Source: Hibiscus mutabilis
Taxonomy: Eukaryota; Streptophyta; Magnoliopsida; Malvales; Malvaceae
Direction of reading: 5' to 3'
Assembly (NCBI GenBank): GCA_019671005.1
Contig: CM033715.1
Span: forward strand, 9,176,001-9,240,000
DNA: 64,000 nt
Part shown: positions 51,810-62,540 of the stretch, piece after piece
Layout of the letters: each line of letters starts with the position of its first letter
Numbering within the stretch: position 1 is the stretch's first letter
Translations under genes and position numbers: made by a program
The notes under the pieces: generated by a model
What the model was told of the DNA's origin: nothing
What the model saw: the letters and a program-made list of their open reading frames with translations, nothing else
Database searches by the model: none

Positions 51810-54800
51810 TGCAGTGGGGTAAAAGATATCTTCTCATTTTCTTTCCTATGGGCTTTATCTTCTTTCTTGTTTGAGCCCTGTTTATTCCTAGTTGAAGCCT
51901 AGGGTTGAGAAATAATGAAGTTTGTAGGGCATTGTAGGTGCTGGCGACATTCACCTCAGTGTCCTTCTTCTTGTAATGTTTCCAAGAATTTTCCCCGGTA
52001 TCAATCCTCTCATTTTTATAGCTACTTCAATCGACTCTCAAGTTCTTATTAAATTAGCAAAGTTCCGAGTAGTGTTGTTTATCAGATGATCAAACAATGC
52101 TCCCCCTCAGAGTATTTACAAACATCAGAGTGATCTCATGTTCAAGAATAGGCGAATAAATCTGTGCTGCTACATCACGCCATCTTTGAGCATATTGGCG
52201 CAAACTTTCGTTTGGTCGTTGTTCCATTCCTTCCAACATAGCTCGACTGGGGGTCATGTCGGAATATGTTTGTAGTGTTCAATAAAGGCTCTGGAAAGGT
52301 CTTTCCATGATTTAATACTATCCCGACTAAGTTGTGTGTACCAATGAATTGCCGACCCAGTCAAACTGTCTTAGAAACAGTGGATCAGCAGCTTCTCATT
52401 TTTTATGAAGGGTGTCATTTTCCTACAGTACATGGTTATGTGAGCGGATGAACAAGTGGTTCCATCGTATTTATCAAAATCTGGTGTTTTGAACTTCGGT
52501 GGGAGAACTAAATCTGACATAAGGCTCAAGTCGCTAGCCTCATTCCCTGTTCGCTCATTCCTAGCATAGCTCTAAATTGCTCTACAAAGAGACGAAACCT
52601 TTCTTCATTTTTATTTTCCAACTCAACTCTAATTTTTTCCACTATGTTCAAATCTGGTACTTCTTCCTCGTGGAGTGTCTCCGGATCAATCGGTTGTTTT
52701 ATAGTTGCTCCTTCTTGTTGGCTGGCAAACGTACATGTAGTATTAATGTATATTCTCCTTTGGGGTATTGGTGTCTCTAGTTGAACCCTAACGTGAGATG
52801 CGGTCGCAGTGTCTTCTGGTTCTTCAATGGTGTCATCTGAAATCTTATTTTTACTAAGAAATAAAGCTATTTGAGCCAAAATTGCAGCTTGTGACTGTGC
52901 AATCTTTTCTCTAATGTTCTGTTCGGCCCGATCGAAATGCAATTCAAGGTCCTTCTGGCCTCGTTCTAGGTTGGCTACTCTATCTTCCATTATCTTTGTT
53001 TGCAAACAAGTATCGTATTGATGCGGAATGATTGTAGTTTGAATTAAACTTTTTGTCATGATATTTGCATAATTAATTCAATTGTTCTCAATAATGTATG
53101 CAAGATATCATGTAAAAATAAATGTTAAATGTTATGTTATGTCAGAATGAATGCAATGAAGGCGTTGATTCTTAAACATTCCTTATAAAGACTTTCATTA
53201 GATGAAGAGGTTTGATTACAAAAAGCGAGCATAACGTGCTACAGATAGCGTCTAGCTTCAATTCTTAAGACCTCAACTTCTTGAAGTAAAGCATGTACTC
53301 GGGAACCTAATGGTGTCTCCGGACTGACATGCGTCACGTGCTTCTATTGACAAACCTTGGACGTGTCGGGAAACCCTCTGTGCTTGTACCATGACGTCCA
53401 TCATAGCTCTATGGTGGTCTCGACTCAGCTGGTCGGCTTGTTGAAGTCCATACACTATCTGACAATTATCTTCTTGCAAGGCTCCTTCAAAAGAGATAAA
53501 TCTCTCTTTGCACTCTTAAAGAGTGTTTTCGAGTTCGGCCACCCTTGCTTTTAGCAACTCATTTTCATCTCGAACATTGTTTTGGTTGTGGTAATCCTAC
53601 AGAAGTCCCTCCAGTTGTATGATTTGGGTTTCAAATTTTTCATTTTGAGCTCTTAGTCCCTGATTTCGAGCTTGACTAGCAGCCAACTCTTGAGCAATCG
53701 TTTCTAACTCTTTTGTCTTCTTCTTCACATGCTTCTGGCCAGCTTCATACTTTCAGGCATAGTTGTCGGCTCTCTTTCTTTCTTTCAGGAGCTTAGTGGT
53801 TAATTCTTTGGCAATAACGCTTAAACCATTCATTTGTAAGTCCTACTTCAGTTCCTGCCAATCCCCCATCAATTATCCGTGGTCCTTTTTGAGTATCTGC
53901 TTTTGTTCCAAGACATCTTTTCATTGTTGCTTGTATTTCTCCACATCCACTGAGGCTAAATAATTTACCGCTTCCAGGTTAGAGATACATTTTTCCAAGG
54001 TGCGTAACTCTTTCTCATGGGTCCTTTTAGCATTCTTCAAATCTGAAGGAACATTTTTCATATGTTTTCTCATGGGTCGAACATTTCGTTGGTTTGTAGA
54101 AAGAATGACATCATTGACCAGGGTAAGTCTCCATTGCTCGTAGCCTAAAGTGAATGACGAATCATAAACCTCGATCATATGTATATTTTTCCAATAGCGA
54201 TTCATTTTTAGACTTTTGCTTTGTAACTGTCACCTTCGTGTTTAGAATTAGAAGTATTCAAACCCTGAGTAGCAGGAATGAACTGTATCTAGCCATATTG
54301 GAGTAACACAAGTAAAGGACAATATCCAGTTCCTCCCCAAATTCTGAGTAAAAGCACCTAGTCATATTCTCTACAATAATAAAGGAACTCACTCAAAATT
54401 AACCATGGTACCTTCCACCTAACGGTGTCATCTCAGAGGTCTTGAAAGCTGGCCATCCATTGATCTTCAGTCACAGCTTCAGCTTGATATTCTTCCAAAG
54501 GGACTTTTACAGGAGAAAAGGTGGTGAGCCACATCCGATAGGAAAACTTTAATTCCCAGAGATGACTTCGGATCCAGATCTCCAGTAATGGTACACATCC
54601 CAGGAATTTGCCTTCTCCCATTTTCCTGCATGCGTTTAGTGACCGAAAAGTCTATGCTAGGATGGCTGGTGCTGGATTAATATCCTTTTTAAGTTTGTTG
54701 AATAGGTCTACTATGGCGTAGTCTATGTGCCCTAAAACTTTTAGAAAGATAATCATCTCATAAATGCTGAAAGCGAACAAATACCTCTTCTTTGACGGGT

Positions 54801-55113
54801 TAGGATGGCAAAGGATTAAATGTTGAATATGCGGGCAAGCTATGCAATCGGTCTTTCCCTTTCTCATAATCTTTCCTCGAAACCATTCATTGCTCATCCC
54901 GTTGATGCCAGCTAGACTTTGTAGGAAATGCGGTGGGTCTTTAGGTTTGATGTGGACTTTCTCTTCCTTGAATCTTAGACAGTGGAATAAGGCTGCATAT
55001 TCCTCGATTGTGAGAGTCATATCTACCTTGCCAAAAGTGAAGCAACAGTACCCTGGGTTCCAGAACTGTGTTAAGGCTCTGAACAAATGCATATCAGTCT
55101 GAACACTCAACAA
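51810..55113 (-). pseudogene. Ogre/Tat-like gag region
   Basis: Minus strand, many frame changes. 55113-54652: DMHLFRALTQFWNPGYCCFT and FGKVDMTLTIEEYAALFHC, with later SKKRYLFAFSIYEMIIFLKV: the plant-mobile-domain-like N-terminus common to gag proteins of this lineage. 54621-53273: coiled-coil-like, rich in Lys, Glu and Leu. 53059-52526: VANLERGQKDLELHFD, then a charged region with LNIVEKIRVELENKNEERF. 52500-51830: capsid-like PNESLRQYAQRWRDVAAQI and FVNTLRGS. It stops near 51830 at the nested elements. Known role: RNA packaging particle. Confidence 0.75.
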
Positions 55114-55995
55114 CAGTGCTATGTCACCAAATTCCTTTGGAAGACTTCTTTCATATCGAATCCAACTCTGTCATATTTCCCCTAGTTCATGAAGTTTATT
55201 CTGCTTGGAAACAATCAAAGTGGACTCAATGACCTTTGACACATGGTCTGTCGACAGGCTATCCCCTTTTTCCATTTGCATTCGCTAAGACCATCCCCAT
55301 ACTATAGCATTACTGCTTTTGGTTGTACAGAACCTCCCTCCTATATCGAACACCTTCTAAATTGAACTTTTCTCGAATCAACACCTATGTATGGTATGAC
55401 ATGCAAATTGGATGCGAAAAGAAGAAGAAAAAAGAAACAAATAATCAACACAAAAAAGAAAACAAGTTAGTATAATGAATTTATCGAATAACAAATTAAA
55501 TAAATTAAGTGCTTACAAAAAATAACATAAAACAATCAATTAATAATATAGGGATATGTACATCAAACAAAAGTAAATATTTAGGGAACAAAACCTAAAA
55601 GGGTTATTTCTAAACGAGCAACATATCAATAGGGTTCTAAAACGAGTGGGCTCCTACGGTCCACTATATGAGGTTTAAGTTCTAGAGTGAGTGGTACCCG
55701 AACTGTCGCTATGACATCGATTCAGGGGCATACGACCCTTATATCATACGGAGGTGTAGACTCCACGAAATATAAAGACCGAATTCCGGAAGTGAATTAC
55801 AACACTATACGGAGGTAAATACCCCATGAAGCGAAGCAATCACTCACACTTAAGGGTTCTAAAACTAATTAAACATTATGCAATTAACAAACAAGATTTG
55901 GAAATTAAAAATTAAATTAAATCGAATTTAAATTTTCCTTAATAATTATGATGCGGACCCTATTAAGGCTTAACTCCTTTTTTATTTTTTAAAGA
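55114..55995. other. Ogre/Tat-like 5' untranslated region
   Basis: Between the primer site and gag; no reading frame supported. Tracts around 55620-55870 repeat short phrases (GTGGACCGTAG, CTCCACG, TACGGAGG) but no array was resolved. Confidence 0.5.
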
Positions 55996-56015
55996 TATCC
56001 TCAGCGGAGTCGCCA
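55996..56015 (-). other. Primer-binding site of the Ogre/Tat-like element
   Basis: TGGCGACTCCGCTGAGGATA on the minus strand, three bases inside the 5' LTR. Close to the TGGCGACTC(T/C)GCTGGGGA site of Ogre-type elements, which fits the tRNA-Arg type as I recall it. Confidence 0.78.
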
Positions 56016-56018
56016 TGC

Positions 56019-56520
56019 TGTAGCGACTATTTTTGTGAAAATGTCATTTCCTGCGAAAATTTAGAGTCGCCGCCGATCATTTCAAAAGGGTAGACCGGGC
56101 ACCAAAAAGTAAAACCAGAGAAAAATTTGAGTCCAGGAGTTGATTACGTATGGGTAAGGATTAGCACCCTCACTATGCCCAAAAATTAGTACCTACAGGT
56201 TTGCATTGTATTTATTAAGTAAAAAATAAAATTTCGAGTTAATTTAATTTTAATTCCTAAAATGTATGACAATTTAAAATTTACCTTGATATTCACGACA
56301 GTCAAAGGAGATGACACTCGGAGGCCGGGATGCCGCTCCCAATAGAATACTGGAACAATAAGACCTACACTATATGTAGCAGTTATATACATGATCAATT
56401 AATTTGAAACAAAAATTAAATTATGAAAACAAAATGTAAAAGAAACTATAAATAAAATTAAAATATAAACATTATTTAACATGATATATTATTACACAGT
56501 ATATTAGAATTACTATAAAC

Positions 56521-56556
<36 letters not shown>

Positions 56557-57614
56557 TGCATTAAGGACTAAAAAAATAGATTGGAGAGCCAAATTTAAAG
56601 TAATTAAAGGACCAGATTGAATGTTTCTTAGAAGCTGAGGTATCATATGTGAGATCCTTAGTGTGTAATTTACCCATTTTGTTGGTTTATAACCTAAAAA
56701 TAAGATACCAGATTCATTTTCTTTTTTTTTTTTCCTTTAAATCGGTCGTACTCCTCCCCCTTTTTTCTTATTTACCAGATTCATTTTCGTTTTTATTTTT
56801 TTTCATACCCTAATACACAAAACCCTCTTTATACACTTAAAACTCAAAACCCTTTATATTCGATTCGAACAACGGCGGCCTGGAGTTAGCTATGCGCGGC
56901 GGCGAGGGTTCAGATATGAACCAAGGTAAGATCGAATCGTTTTCCTCTTTTCTTATTATTCTTTTGTGCTTATACTCGAATAAAAAAAGGTAAGAAAGTA
57001 TACCTCCTTTTTGTTTAAAACTTTAGATCTGGGGATTTCTTTTTTCCTTTTTCTCATTCGAACAAAAAAAACCCTCTAGATCTGATTTTTTTTGTATTCG
57101 ATCCAAAAGCTTTCTTTTTTTATTTCATCTGAACCGAAGTCCCCTTTTTCATCCGGTTACCTTGGGTTTTTATACCTGTTAGATCTCTATATAAAATACA
57201 TAAAATACCCCTATTTATGGTTGATTTAGCTCGAGTGATGAATTTTCAGGATAATAATCTTCTGTTTTTGCAGATTTGGGCGGTAGAACAAGAGTGACAG
57301 GGCAGTGGCGGACCAAGGCGGCGTGCGTGTCGACCGCGTGGCTGTGGTGAAAAGGCAGCAGGGTGCAGCGGCAGCTAAAAAGTTTAGGATATTAGGTTTT
57401 ATTTTTTTAGGTTTTTAGGGGTACTCTGGGTAATTAGGGTTATTTGTATGGGTATGGGTAATGGGTCATATTTGTAATGGGTTTGAATTAATGGGTTATT
57501 GGGTCATTTGGATTGTAATTTGGAATGAAATAATAATGGATTGATTTAGATTTTAATTGGATTTGTATTTTAATTTGATGTGGTTTAAAGTTTGGGTATG
57601 GACAAATGATTCCA
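56019..57614 (-). repeat. 5' LTR of the Ogre/Tat-like element
   Basis: On the plus strand TGTAGCGAC to GATTCCA. It lacks a few bases at the outer end compared with ATTACA of the other LTR. An ATG microsatellite lies at about 56519-56556, and a GGGTAAGGATTAGCACCCT version of the shared LTR block lies at about 56152-56170. Confidence 0.87.
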
Positions 57615-57641
57615 GAAGCTATCATTTTTGTCAAGATCTTC
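57615..57641 (-). pseudogene. NDUFB9-like exon 2, proximal part
   Basis: Preceded by a strong acceptor (T-rich run then TTGCAG). It encodes EDLDK and then is shifted in frame. The LTR element starts at its end; bases 57615-57619 (GAAGC) are the target duplication. Confidence 0.8.
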
Positions 57642-57817
57642 CTGCAAAAAAACCACCAGATTATACAAAAATTAGATCTGTATTTTAATTTCTCGCGAAG
57701 GTCGGACGGAGGCCTAAAATGATTCAAATAAATGTAAAATCAAAGATTCAATTAAATGGAATAAAGAGGGAAAGAAAACAAGAGGGTGAAGAATTAGATT
57801 AAAGATAAGGTGATTAC

Positions 57818-57939
57818 ATCTTGATAGAAGAGCTGGCGATGGACGGCCCAGTTGAGGGTGTCTTTGAGGGCGCGGCAGTAGAGGATCCGAACCCTCTCCC
57901 TTTGCGCCGCTCTTACGCCGCCGCCGTGGCTCCGCTCTT
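57818..57939 (-). pseudogene. NDUFB9-like exon 1
   Basis: Contains RERVRILYCRALKDTLNWAV and ends QLFYQD at a GTAATC donor. The LYR motif reads LYC because the Arg codon is TGC (plus strand GCA at 57875-57877). The likely original start, upstream of SGATAAA, reads AAG, and a one-base shift separates that region from the rest. Confidence 0.83.
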
Positions 57940-58124
57940 TTCTACCTTGTTCTTTTCTCTCTCAGCCTGACCTTGATAGGCTCTTCCCACTCAGTTTTCA
58001 CGTATAAAATGGAAGCGATGATCTAAGACGGTACTACTAGACTACTAATAGTGTAGACGTATGGACTGATTGATTTGAAACGATTGTGTTTCACTGTCCT
58101 CCAACGCACCGTTTTTGTTTTTAT
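57940..58124. other. Upstream flank of the NDUFB9-like pseudogene
   Basis: Short flank between exon 1 and the miniature element. It is C/T-rich near 57945-57970. No definite promoter element was assigned. Confidence 0.4.
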
Positions 58125-58574
58125 TAGAGTTGTAATTGAACTGAACGTTCAACGAATTATTTGTGAACTGTTAGCGTGAAATTTATTTATGTTTGTTTAT
58201 TTATTAAACGAACGAATATAAAGAAGATTTTCTGTTCGTTTAATTAAATGAACGAATATGAATAAATAGTTTGTTCATTTATTTACGTTCGTGAACTTCG
58301 ATAACTCGTTCATTTATATTTAAAAACATATATTAAAATTATGAAATAAAAGGGAAAAAAAATAAACAACACTCAATGTATGAGACTCAAACTTCTTTAG
58401 AAAAAAAATAAACAAAACTCAATGTTCATTTGCGCTCTTTGTGTTCATTTATAATTTTAACGAACGAACACGAACAGAAAATTATGTTTGTTTAATTATT
58501 CGGGTTCGGTTAAAATTAAACGAACGAACATGACATGCACTAGTTCGTATTTGTTAACGTTGTTTACTACCCTA
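58125..58574. mobile_element. hAT-type miniature element
   Basis: It starts TAGAGTTGTAATTGAAC and ends GTTGTTTACTACCCTA, an imperfect inverted pair (the complement of the right end begins TAGGGTAGTAAACAACG). Flanks GTTTTTAT and ATTTTTAT match at 7 of 8 bases, as expected for an old 8-bp duplication. Inside, AACGAACGAA-type blocks recur in both orientations. No coding region. Confidence 0.68.
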
Positions 58575-59044
58575 ATTTTTATCATAAAAGCGATTTCTTT
58601 AGATTATATTTGAATTTTATAATAAATAAAAAATTATAGTATTGAACTTATTGCACCAAAAGAAATATATATCATTCAAAATTTCTTTTCCCCCCAGAAT
58701 TATTAAAAAGTAATTGTTTGGAATATGGTGGCGTCAAGCTCCAGTTAATAAAATCCACAATTTATATAAGAAATAGTAATTGAGACGATTATTTTATTTC
58801 ATTTATAAATTTAAAAAATTCACCACTAATTAAAGATAAATTTAATAAATATATTTTTTCTTAAAAATAAAATCCCAGTTAACATAATATTTAATTAATA
58901 TATAATAATACAATTATCTATATTGTTATTTAAATCTTTAATTAAATTGGTTTTACGGATTAATCGACTATCAATTCAGTTGTGAAGAAATTAAAGAATC
59001 ATTTCCTTAATATTCTTTTAAATAATTATGTTAAATTAAAGCAT
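58575..59044. other. Gene-less AT-rich stretch
   Basis: Very AT-rich; nothing coding or structured was recognised. Confidence 0.5.
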
Positions 59045-59956
59045 TTAAACAAAATCCAAAATTTTAGTATAATAGAAGACAATGCTTCTTTTTTTTTGCT
59101 TGAAATGAACAGCAACTGAATTTGCAGCCCGACCAACATGACATAAAGTGATCTCCCAGTCACGCTCCAACAGCTCTTTAATTATGCTCCCTAGCGCAGT
59201 CCCAACACGAGACCAGTTCTGCTTGTTAATAATTGGATATCCGAGATCCCATGTATAACAAAGAGCATCATGTATAGCCCATAGTTTAGCATTCACCATC
59301 GAGCATTTCCCTATTCTACGAGAGAAATCAAATAACCACTCACCTTGTGATAAACAGATCACACCCCCAATTACAGCAGCCTCTTTAACAGCTTTCAGCG
59401 CTCCATCCACATTCACTTTCACCCATCCATCATTCGGCCGTGCCGGTGAGCACGATGCTCAGGTTGAGTTTCACTCGACATAGTATTTGCCGATGCTCGA
59501 AGGACATCCTTCATGAATCGTACACTCGACACTATTATATCCTCTTTCTCTAGAAAATCATCATCAAACAGAATCTTATTCCTTTTTGTCCACAGCATCC
59601 AACAAATGATTGAAAATAACACACTCCAGTTTTCCTGTTGAACCATTAAACAATTAGGTTCTCGTATGTTGACCAAAAACCAATCCTTTAGTTGCAATGA
59701 ATTGAACTCCTGCAGCTTTTGAGGTTGTACCAGCAGCCTCCACACACATTTTGCTTTGGGGCAATCCCTCAACACATGTGCAGCATCCTCAGCTCCTTGC
59801 TTACAGATCTCGCAACGATTATCCGTAGTCAGGTGTCATCGCATTCTTCCCCCACAAGTCAACAAATTACCCCTCATAGCAAGCCACATAGAAACTCCAA
59901 TCCGCTGGGGTACTGGAAGTTTCCATATTGCTTGCCAACAGTCATCGCGGTTAACA
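59045..59956 (-). pseudogene. Third LINE fragment (zinc finger and RNase H)
   Basis: Minus strand. 59956-59780 in mixed frames gives WQAIWKLPVPQRIGVSMWLA and CEICKQGAEDAAHVLRDC (zf-RVT). 59775-59419 continues with NWSVLFSIICWMLWTKRNK. 59422-59045 is RNase H: WVKVNVDGALKAVKEAAVIG (first Asp in NVDGA), SMVNAKLWAIHDAL (Glu replaced by Asn-Ala-Lys context) and CHVGRAANSVAVHF. A 9-A run lies near the end (T9 on the plus strand about 59091-59099). The RT and upstream parts are cut by the copia element that begins at 59957. Confidence 0.8.
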
Positions 59957-60549
59957 TGTTAAAGCCCACCGACTACTCACTCTTTCTCCATGCTTCTAGA
60001 ATTGTTTGCACCTTTTATCCCATGTTATATAAATATTATAATAATAAAATTTTTGTCCACCGACGTAGGGTACTATAAATAGGGGATAGTATGTGCAAGT
60101 GATTTGTGCGCATGTTGAGAATGCAAAATTGAGAATAAGCAAAAGTTGGTGTGGGTGCAAGTATAGTGTAGAAGTGACGTGAGTGTAGGTGAAGTGTGAG
60201 AGACTGAGTGTGGTTGTAGGTAAGTGTTGTAATATTTGTGTATATTAATAAAAGTTTTTTTTATTTAAAAGTTTTTCGGTTAAGTCTTAGTTCATAAATT
60301 TTTTAGTGCACTTAATTGGTTATTATATAGACGGCTACGTTGCATGAACGTTATGTGGTCAGCACTGCCGCCTAAATAGTATATGGTCGGTTATACCGCC
60401 TAAATAGTGTATGGTCGGCACTGTCGCCTAAGTTGTGCACTAAGAAATCATAGATAGAAAGGCTAACCGAATCAGGGAGTTTGTGTGGTACTAGTAGTCA
60501 GTATTAGGTCCTCCGTAGTGGGTGAGTTGGGTCTGTCGGGTTTCCAACA
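59957..60549 (+). repeat. 5' LTR of the copia element
   Basis: 593 bases, TGTTAAAGCCC to TTTCCAACA. A TATA box TATAAATA lies at 60074-60081 and AATAAAAG at about 60246-60253. Three tandem units of about 31 bases (ATGGTCGGCACTGCCGCCTA and variants) lie at 60352-60437. Confidence 0.9.
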
Positions 60550-60551
60550 AT

Positions 60552-60563
60552 TGGTATCAGAGC
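60552..60563 (+). other. Primer-binding site (tRNA-iMet)
   Basis: TGGTATCAGAGC, the standard plant copia primer site, two bases after the LTR. Confidence 0.93.
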
Positions 60564-60731
60564 GGGCGATCCGGGACCGTTACCAGTGGAGAAAGCTTCG
60601 GTAAGCGTTGAATGCTTACATTAGTCGGCATTGCATCAAGGTGCTAAGGGGAGACTCTGCCAGAATACAGTCAGGGACTGTGAAGCTATTGGTTTGGAAC
60701 CAAGCTTAGTGGACACCGGGCGTCAATTAGC

Positions 60732-61485
60732 ATGGCAGACTTTGGAAGCACAATCAACAGAATTAGGAAGCTCAATGACCACAACTATGGTTATTGGGAG
60801 ACATGCATAGAGTCCTACCTACAAGGTCATAATTTATGGGACATAGCTCAGGCACCGACATAACTCCTTCATCGAGAGAGAATGCCGAAGCCTTGAGAAA
60901 ATAGAAGATCAAGGCTGGAAAGCTTTGGCGAAATTATTTTCAAAGAAGAATGAAGCACGCCTCCAACTCTTGGAAAATAAGCTCGCATGCATCTCACAAG
61001 GAAACTTATCTATTGATCAGTATTTCACGAAGGTGAAATCTATCTGCCGTGAGATATCTCAACTTGCACTAGAGGAGAATGTTAGCGAGGCAATGATGAA
61101 AAAAATTATCATCCATGGCCTAAGACCTGAGTACAATGGGTTTATTGTCGTTGTTAGGGGATGGCCTACTCAACCATCTTTAGTGGAGTTGGAGAACATG
61201 TTGGCTAACCATGAGAAATTAGCCAAACAGATGAGCGGCGTAACCATAAAAGACGAAGAGGAGGCACTCTTCACCAACAAGAAGAAAGGTACGTCACGAA
61301 GACAATGAGTAACGAAAGAAAAGACGACACAAGGAGGCAAGTTCCATCCAAAAGAAAGAAGCAACACTTCAAGGGGAGCTCGACGTAGAGAATAATACTA
61401 TCGATAACAAAATGAGGAGAGTGATAGAAGACAAAGTGGTGAATGCTTCAATTGTGGCAAGAAATGCCACTTTGCTAGAAATTGC
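60732..61485 (+). pseudogene. copia gag with zinc knuckle
   Basis: The frame opens with MADFGSTINRIRKLNDHNYG, then is shifted at about 60860. 60925-61308 gives LLENKLACISQGNLSIDQYF and LALEENVSEAMMKKIIIHGL, the UBN2-type gag of plant copia elements. 61444-61485 in another frame gives CFNCGKKCHFARNC (CX2CX4HX4C). At least two frameshifts. Known role: particle formation and RNA binding. Confidence 0.82.
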
Positions 61486-61689
61486 AGATTTCCCAGAAGG
61501 CAAACTTTCCAAGGAAACATGGCCACCACAAAAGAGAATGAGAGTGAGGTCAAGTTGGAAACTTCCATCAACGAAGAAAAAATGGATTCTCTATTGGAGT
61601 GGAACAAGAAGAGTTAATAGAAGACATGGAGGAATCATCATTAGTAGCAACCACAAACTTAAAGGTAGACTACAAGGATGAAGAAAAGT

Positions 61690-62007
61690 TGGAAGAAGAC
61701 ATGAAGAATCCAGCTCTTGCAACAACCATGAAGTCAAAAATTGACTACAAAAGGATTGGATCGTCGATTCTGGGTGCTCCAATCACATGGACAATGATGA
61801 GAAGAAGTTGCAAGACATAGACGAGTACAAAGAAAGAAGAGTGGTATTGACAACCAATAATTCAAGGTTGTCTATTTCTCATATTGAGAAGACAACACTT
61901 CCAAGGAACGACTCTTAGAAGCTTCAATTCGAGAAGGTCTATCTTGTTCCTGGCTTGAAGAAGAACTTATTGTCAGTGCCCCAACTGATATCAGCATGAA
62001 ATTATGT
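61690..62007 (+). pseudogene. copia protease remnant
   Basis: In a shifted frame, WIVDSGCSNHMDND carries the DSG catalytic triad (Asp codon at 61766-61768). It is followed by VYLVPGLKKNLLSVPQLIS, the conserved end of the domain, just before the miniature element at 62016. Confidence 0.78.
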
Positions 62008-62015
62008 GCTCTTTG
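62008..62015 (+). repeat. 8-bp target duplication GCTCTTTG (left)
   Basis: GCTCTTTG directly before the miniature element, repeated exactly at 62541-62548. Confidence 0.9.
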
Positions 62016-62540
62016 TAAGGATGAGCATAACTCGATTTAACTCGAAAAAACCAATTTTTTTTAATTTCAAATTATTTGAATCGAGTTATTCGAGTCAACT
62101 CAAAATTTTATTTCGGATTTCGAGTTTGAGTCAGTTTGGAAATTTGAAAAACCAAATATCCGAAAAACTGAATTTTTGAGGTAATATATATATATATGAT
62201 TTTATTAATAAAAATTATCGATTGAGCTAAAATATATATTATATAATTTTAAATGATATTTGATTTATTAAATAACATTATAATTCTTATTTATACATGT
62301 GAAAAATAATATGAATATATATATATCATTAGATAAAGTCATTTAAAAGTTAGAATTAATTCGTACTATAACATTATAAATAATTACAACTAAGTTCGAA
62401 TAGAAACTCGAATAACTTGACTCGAATTTCTTCGACTAGACTCGACTCAAAAAAATTCGAATGAAAGTTTGAATGATAAAATTAGACTCTTCAACTCGAA
62501 TAACTCGAAATTTTTTGACTCGATTGAACGCTTACCCCTA
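62016..62540. mobile_element. hAT-type miniature element inside copia pol
   Basis: 525 bases, TAAGGATGAGC to GCTTACCCCTA, an imperfect inverted pair. Exact 8-bp duplication GCTCTTTG on both sides, the hAT hallmark. Rich in CTCGAATAACTCGA-type repeats in both orientations. No coding region. The host frame resumes after it with LFGPKDVSVFQKV. Confidence 0.88.

Larger units (their letters stand above)
37170..57614 (-). mobile_element. Ogre/Tat-like Ty3/gypsy retrotransposon, nested and gutted
   Basis: Two direct LTRs (37170-38880 and 56019-57614) with GAAGC duplicated outside. Coding remnants run on the minus strand, so 56019-57614 is the 5' LTR. The primer site beside it (55996-56015) reads TGGCGACTCCGCTGAGGATA on the minus strand, the type used by Ogre elements. 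Order on the minus strand: gag with plant-mobile-domain-like and coiled-coil parts (55113 to 51810), then a nest of other elements (51809-44993), RNase H (44985-44542), integrase (about 44450-40883, with a solo LTR inside), a 3' region with a palindrome array, and a polypurine tract (GCAAAGAGGGGCAAC) at the 3' LTR. Protease and most RT are gone, replaced by the nest. Confidence 0.87.
36348..57939 (-). pseudogene. NDUFB9/B22-like complex I subunit pseudogene, split by a 20 kb insertion
   Basis: Minus strand, four exons with canonical GT/AG borders. Exon 1 (about 57939-57818) includes RVRILYCRALKDTLNWAVHR and ends FYQD before GTAATC. Exon 2 starts at 57641 (EDLDK) and resumes at 37169 after the LTR element, reading ASGEATNDK-stop-RHPNPYI before GTGAGT at 37117. 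Exon 3 (36590-36534) reads APGGSKFTRNPVPPSG. Exon 4 (36389-36348) reads IEIVYDYGREDNE-stop. This is the plant NADH dehydrogenase 1 beta subcomplex subunit 9 pattern (an LYR protein of the respiratory complex I membrane arm, mitochondrial). Defects: the start position reads AAG, frame changes in exons 1 and 2, Trp to TGA in RHPNPY region, Arg to Cys in the LYR motif, and the insertion. A working copy presumably exists elsewhere. Confidence 0.85.
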
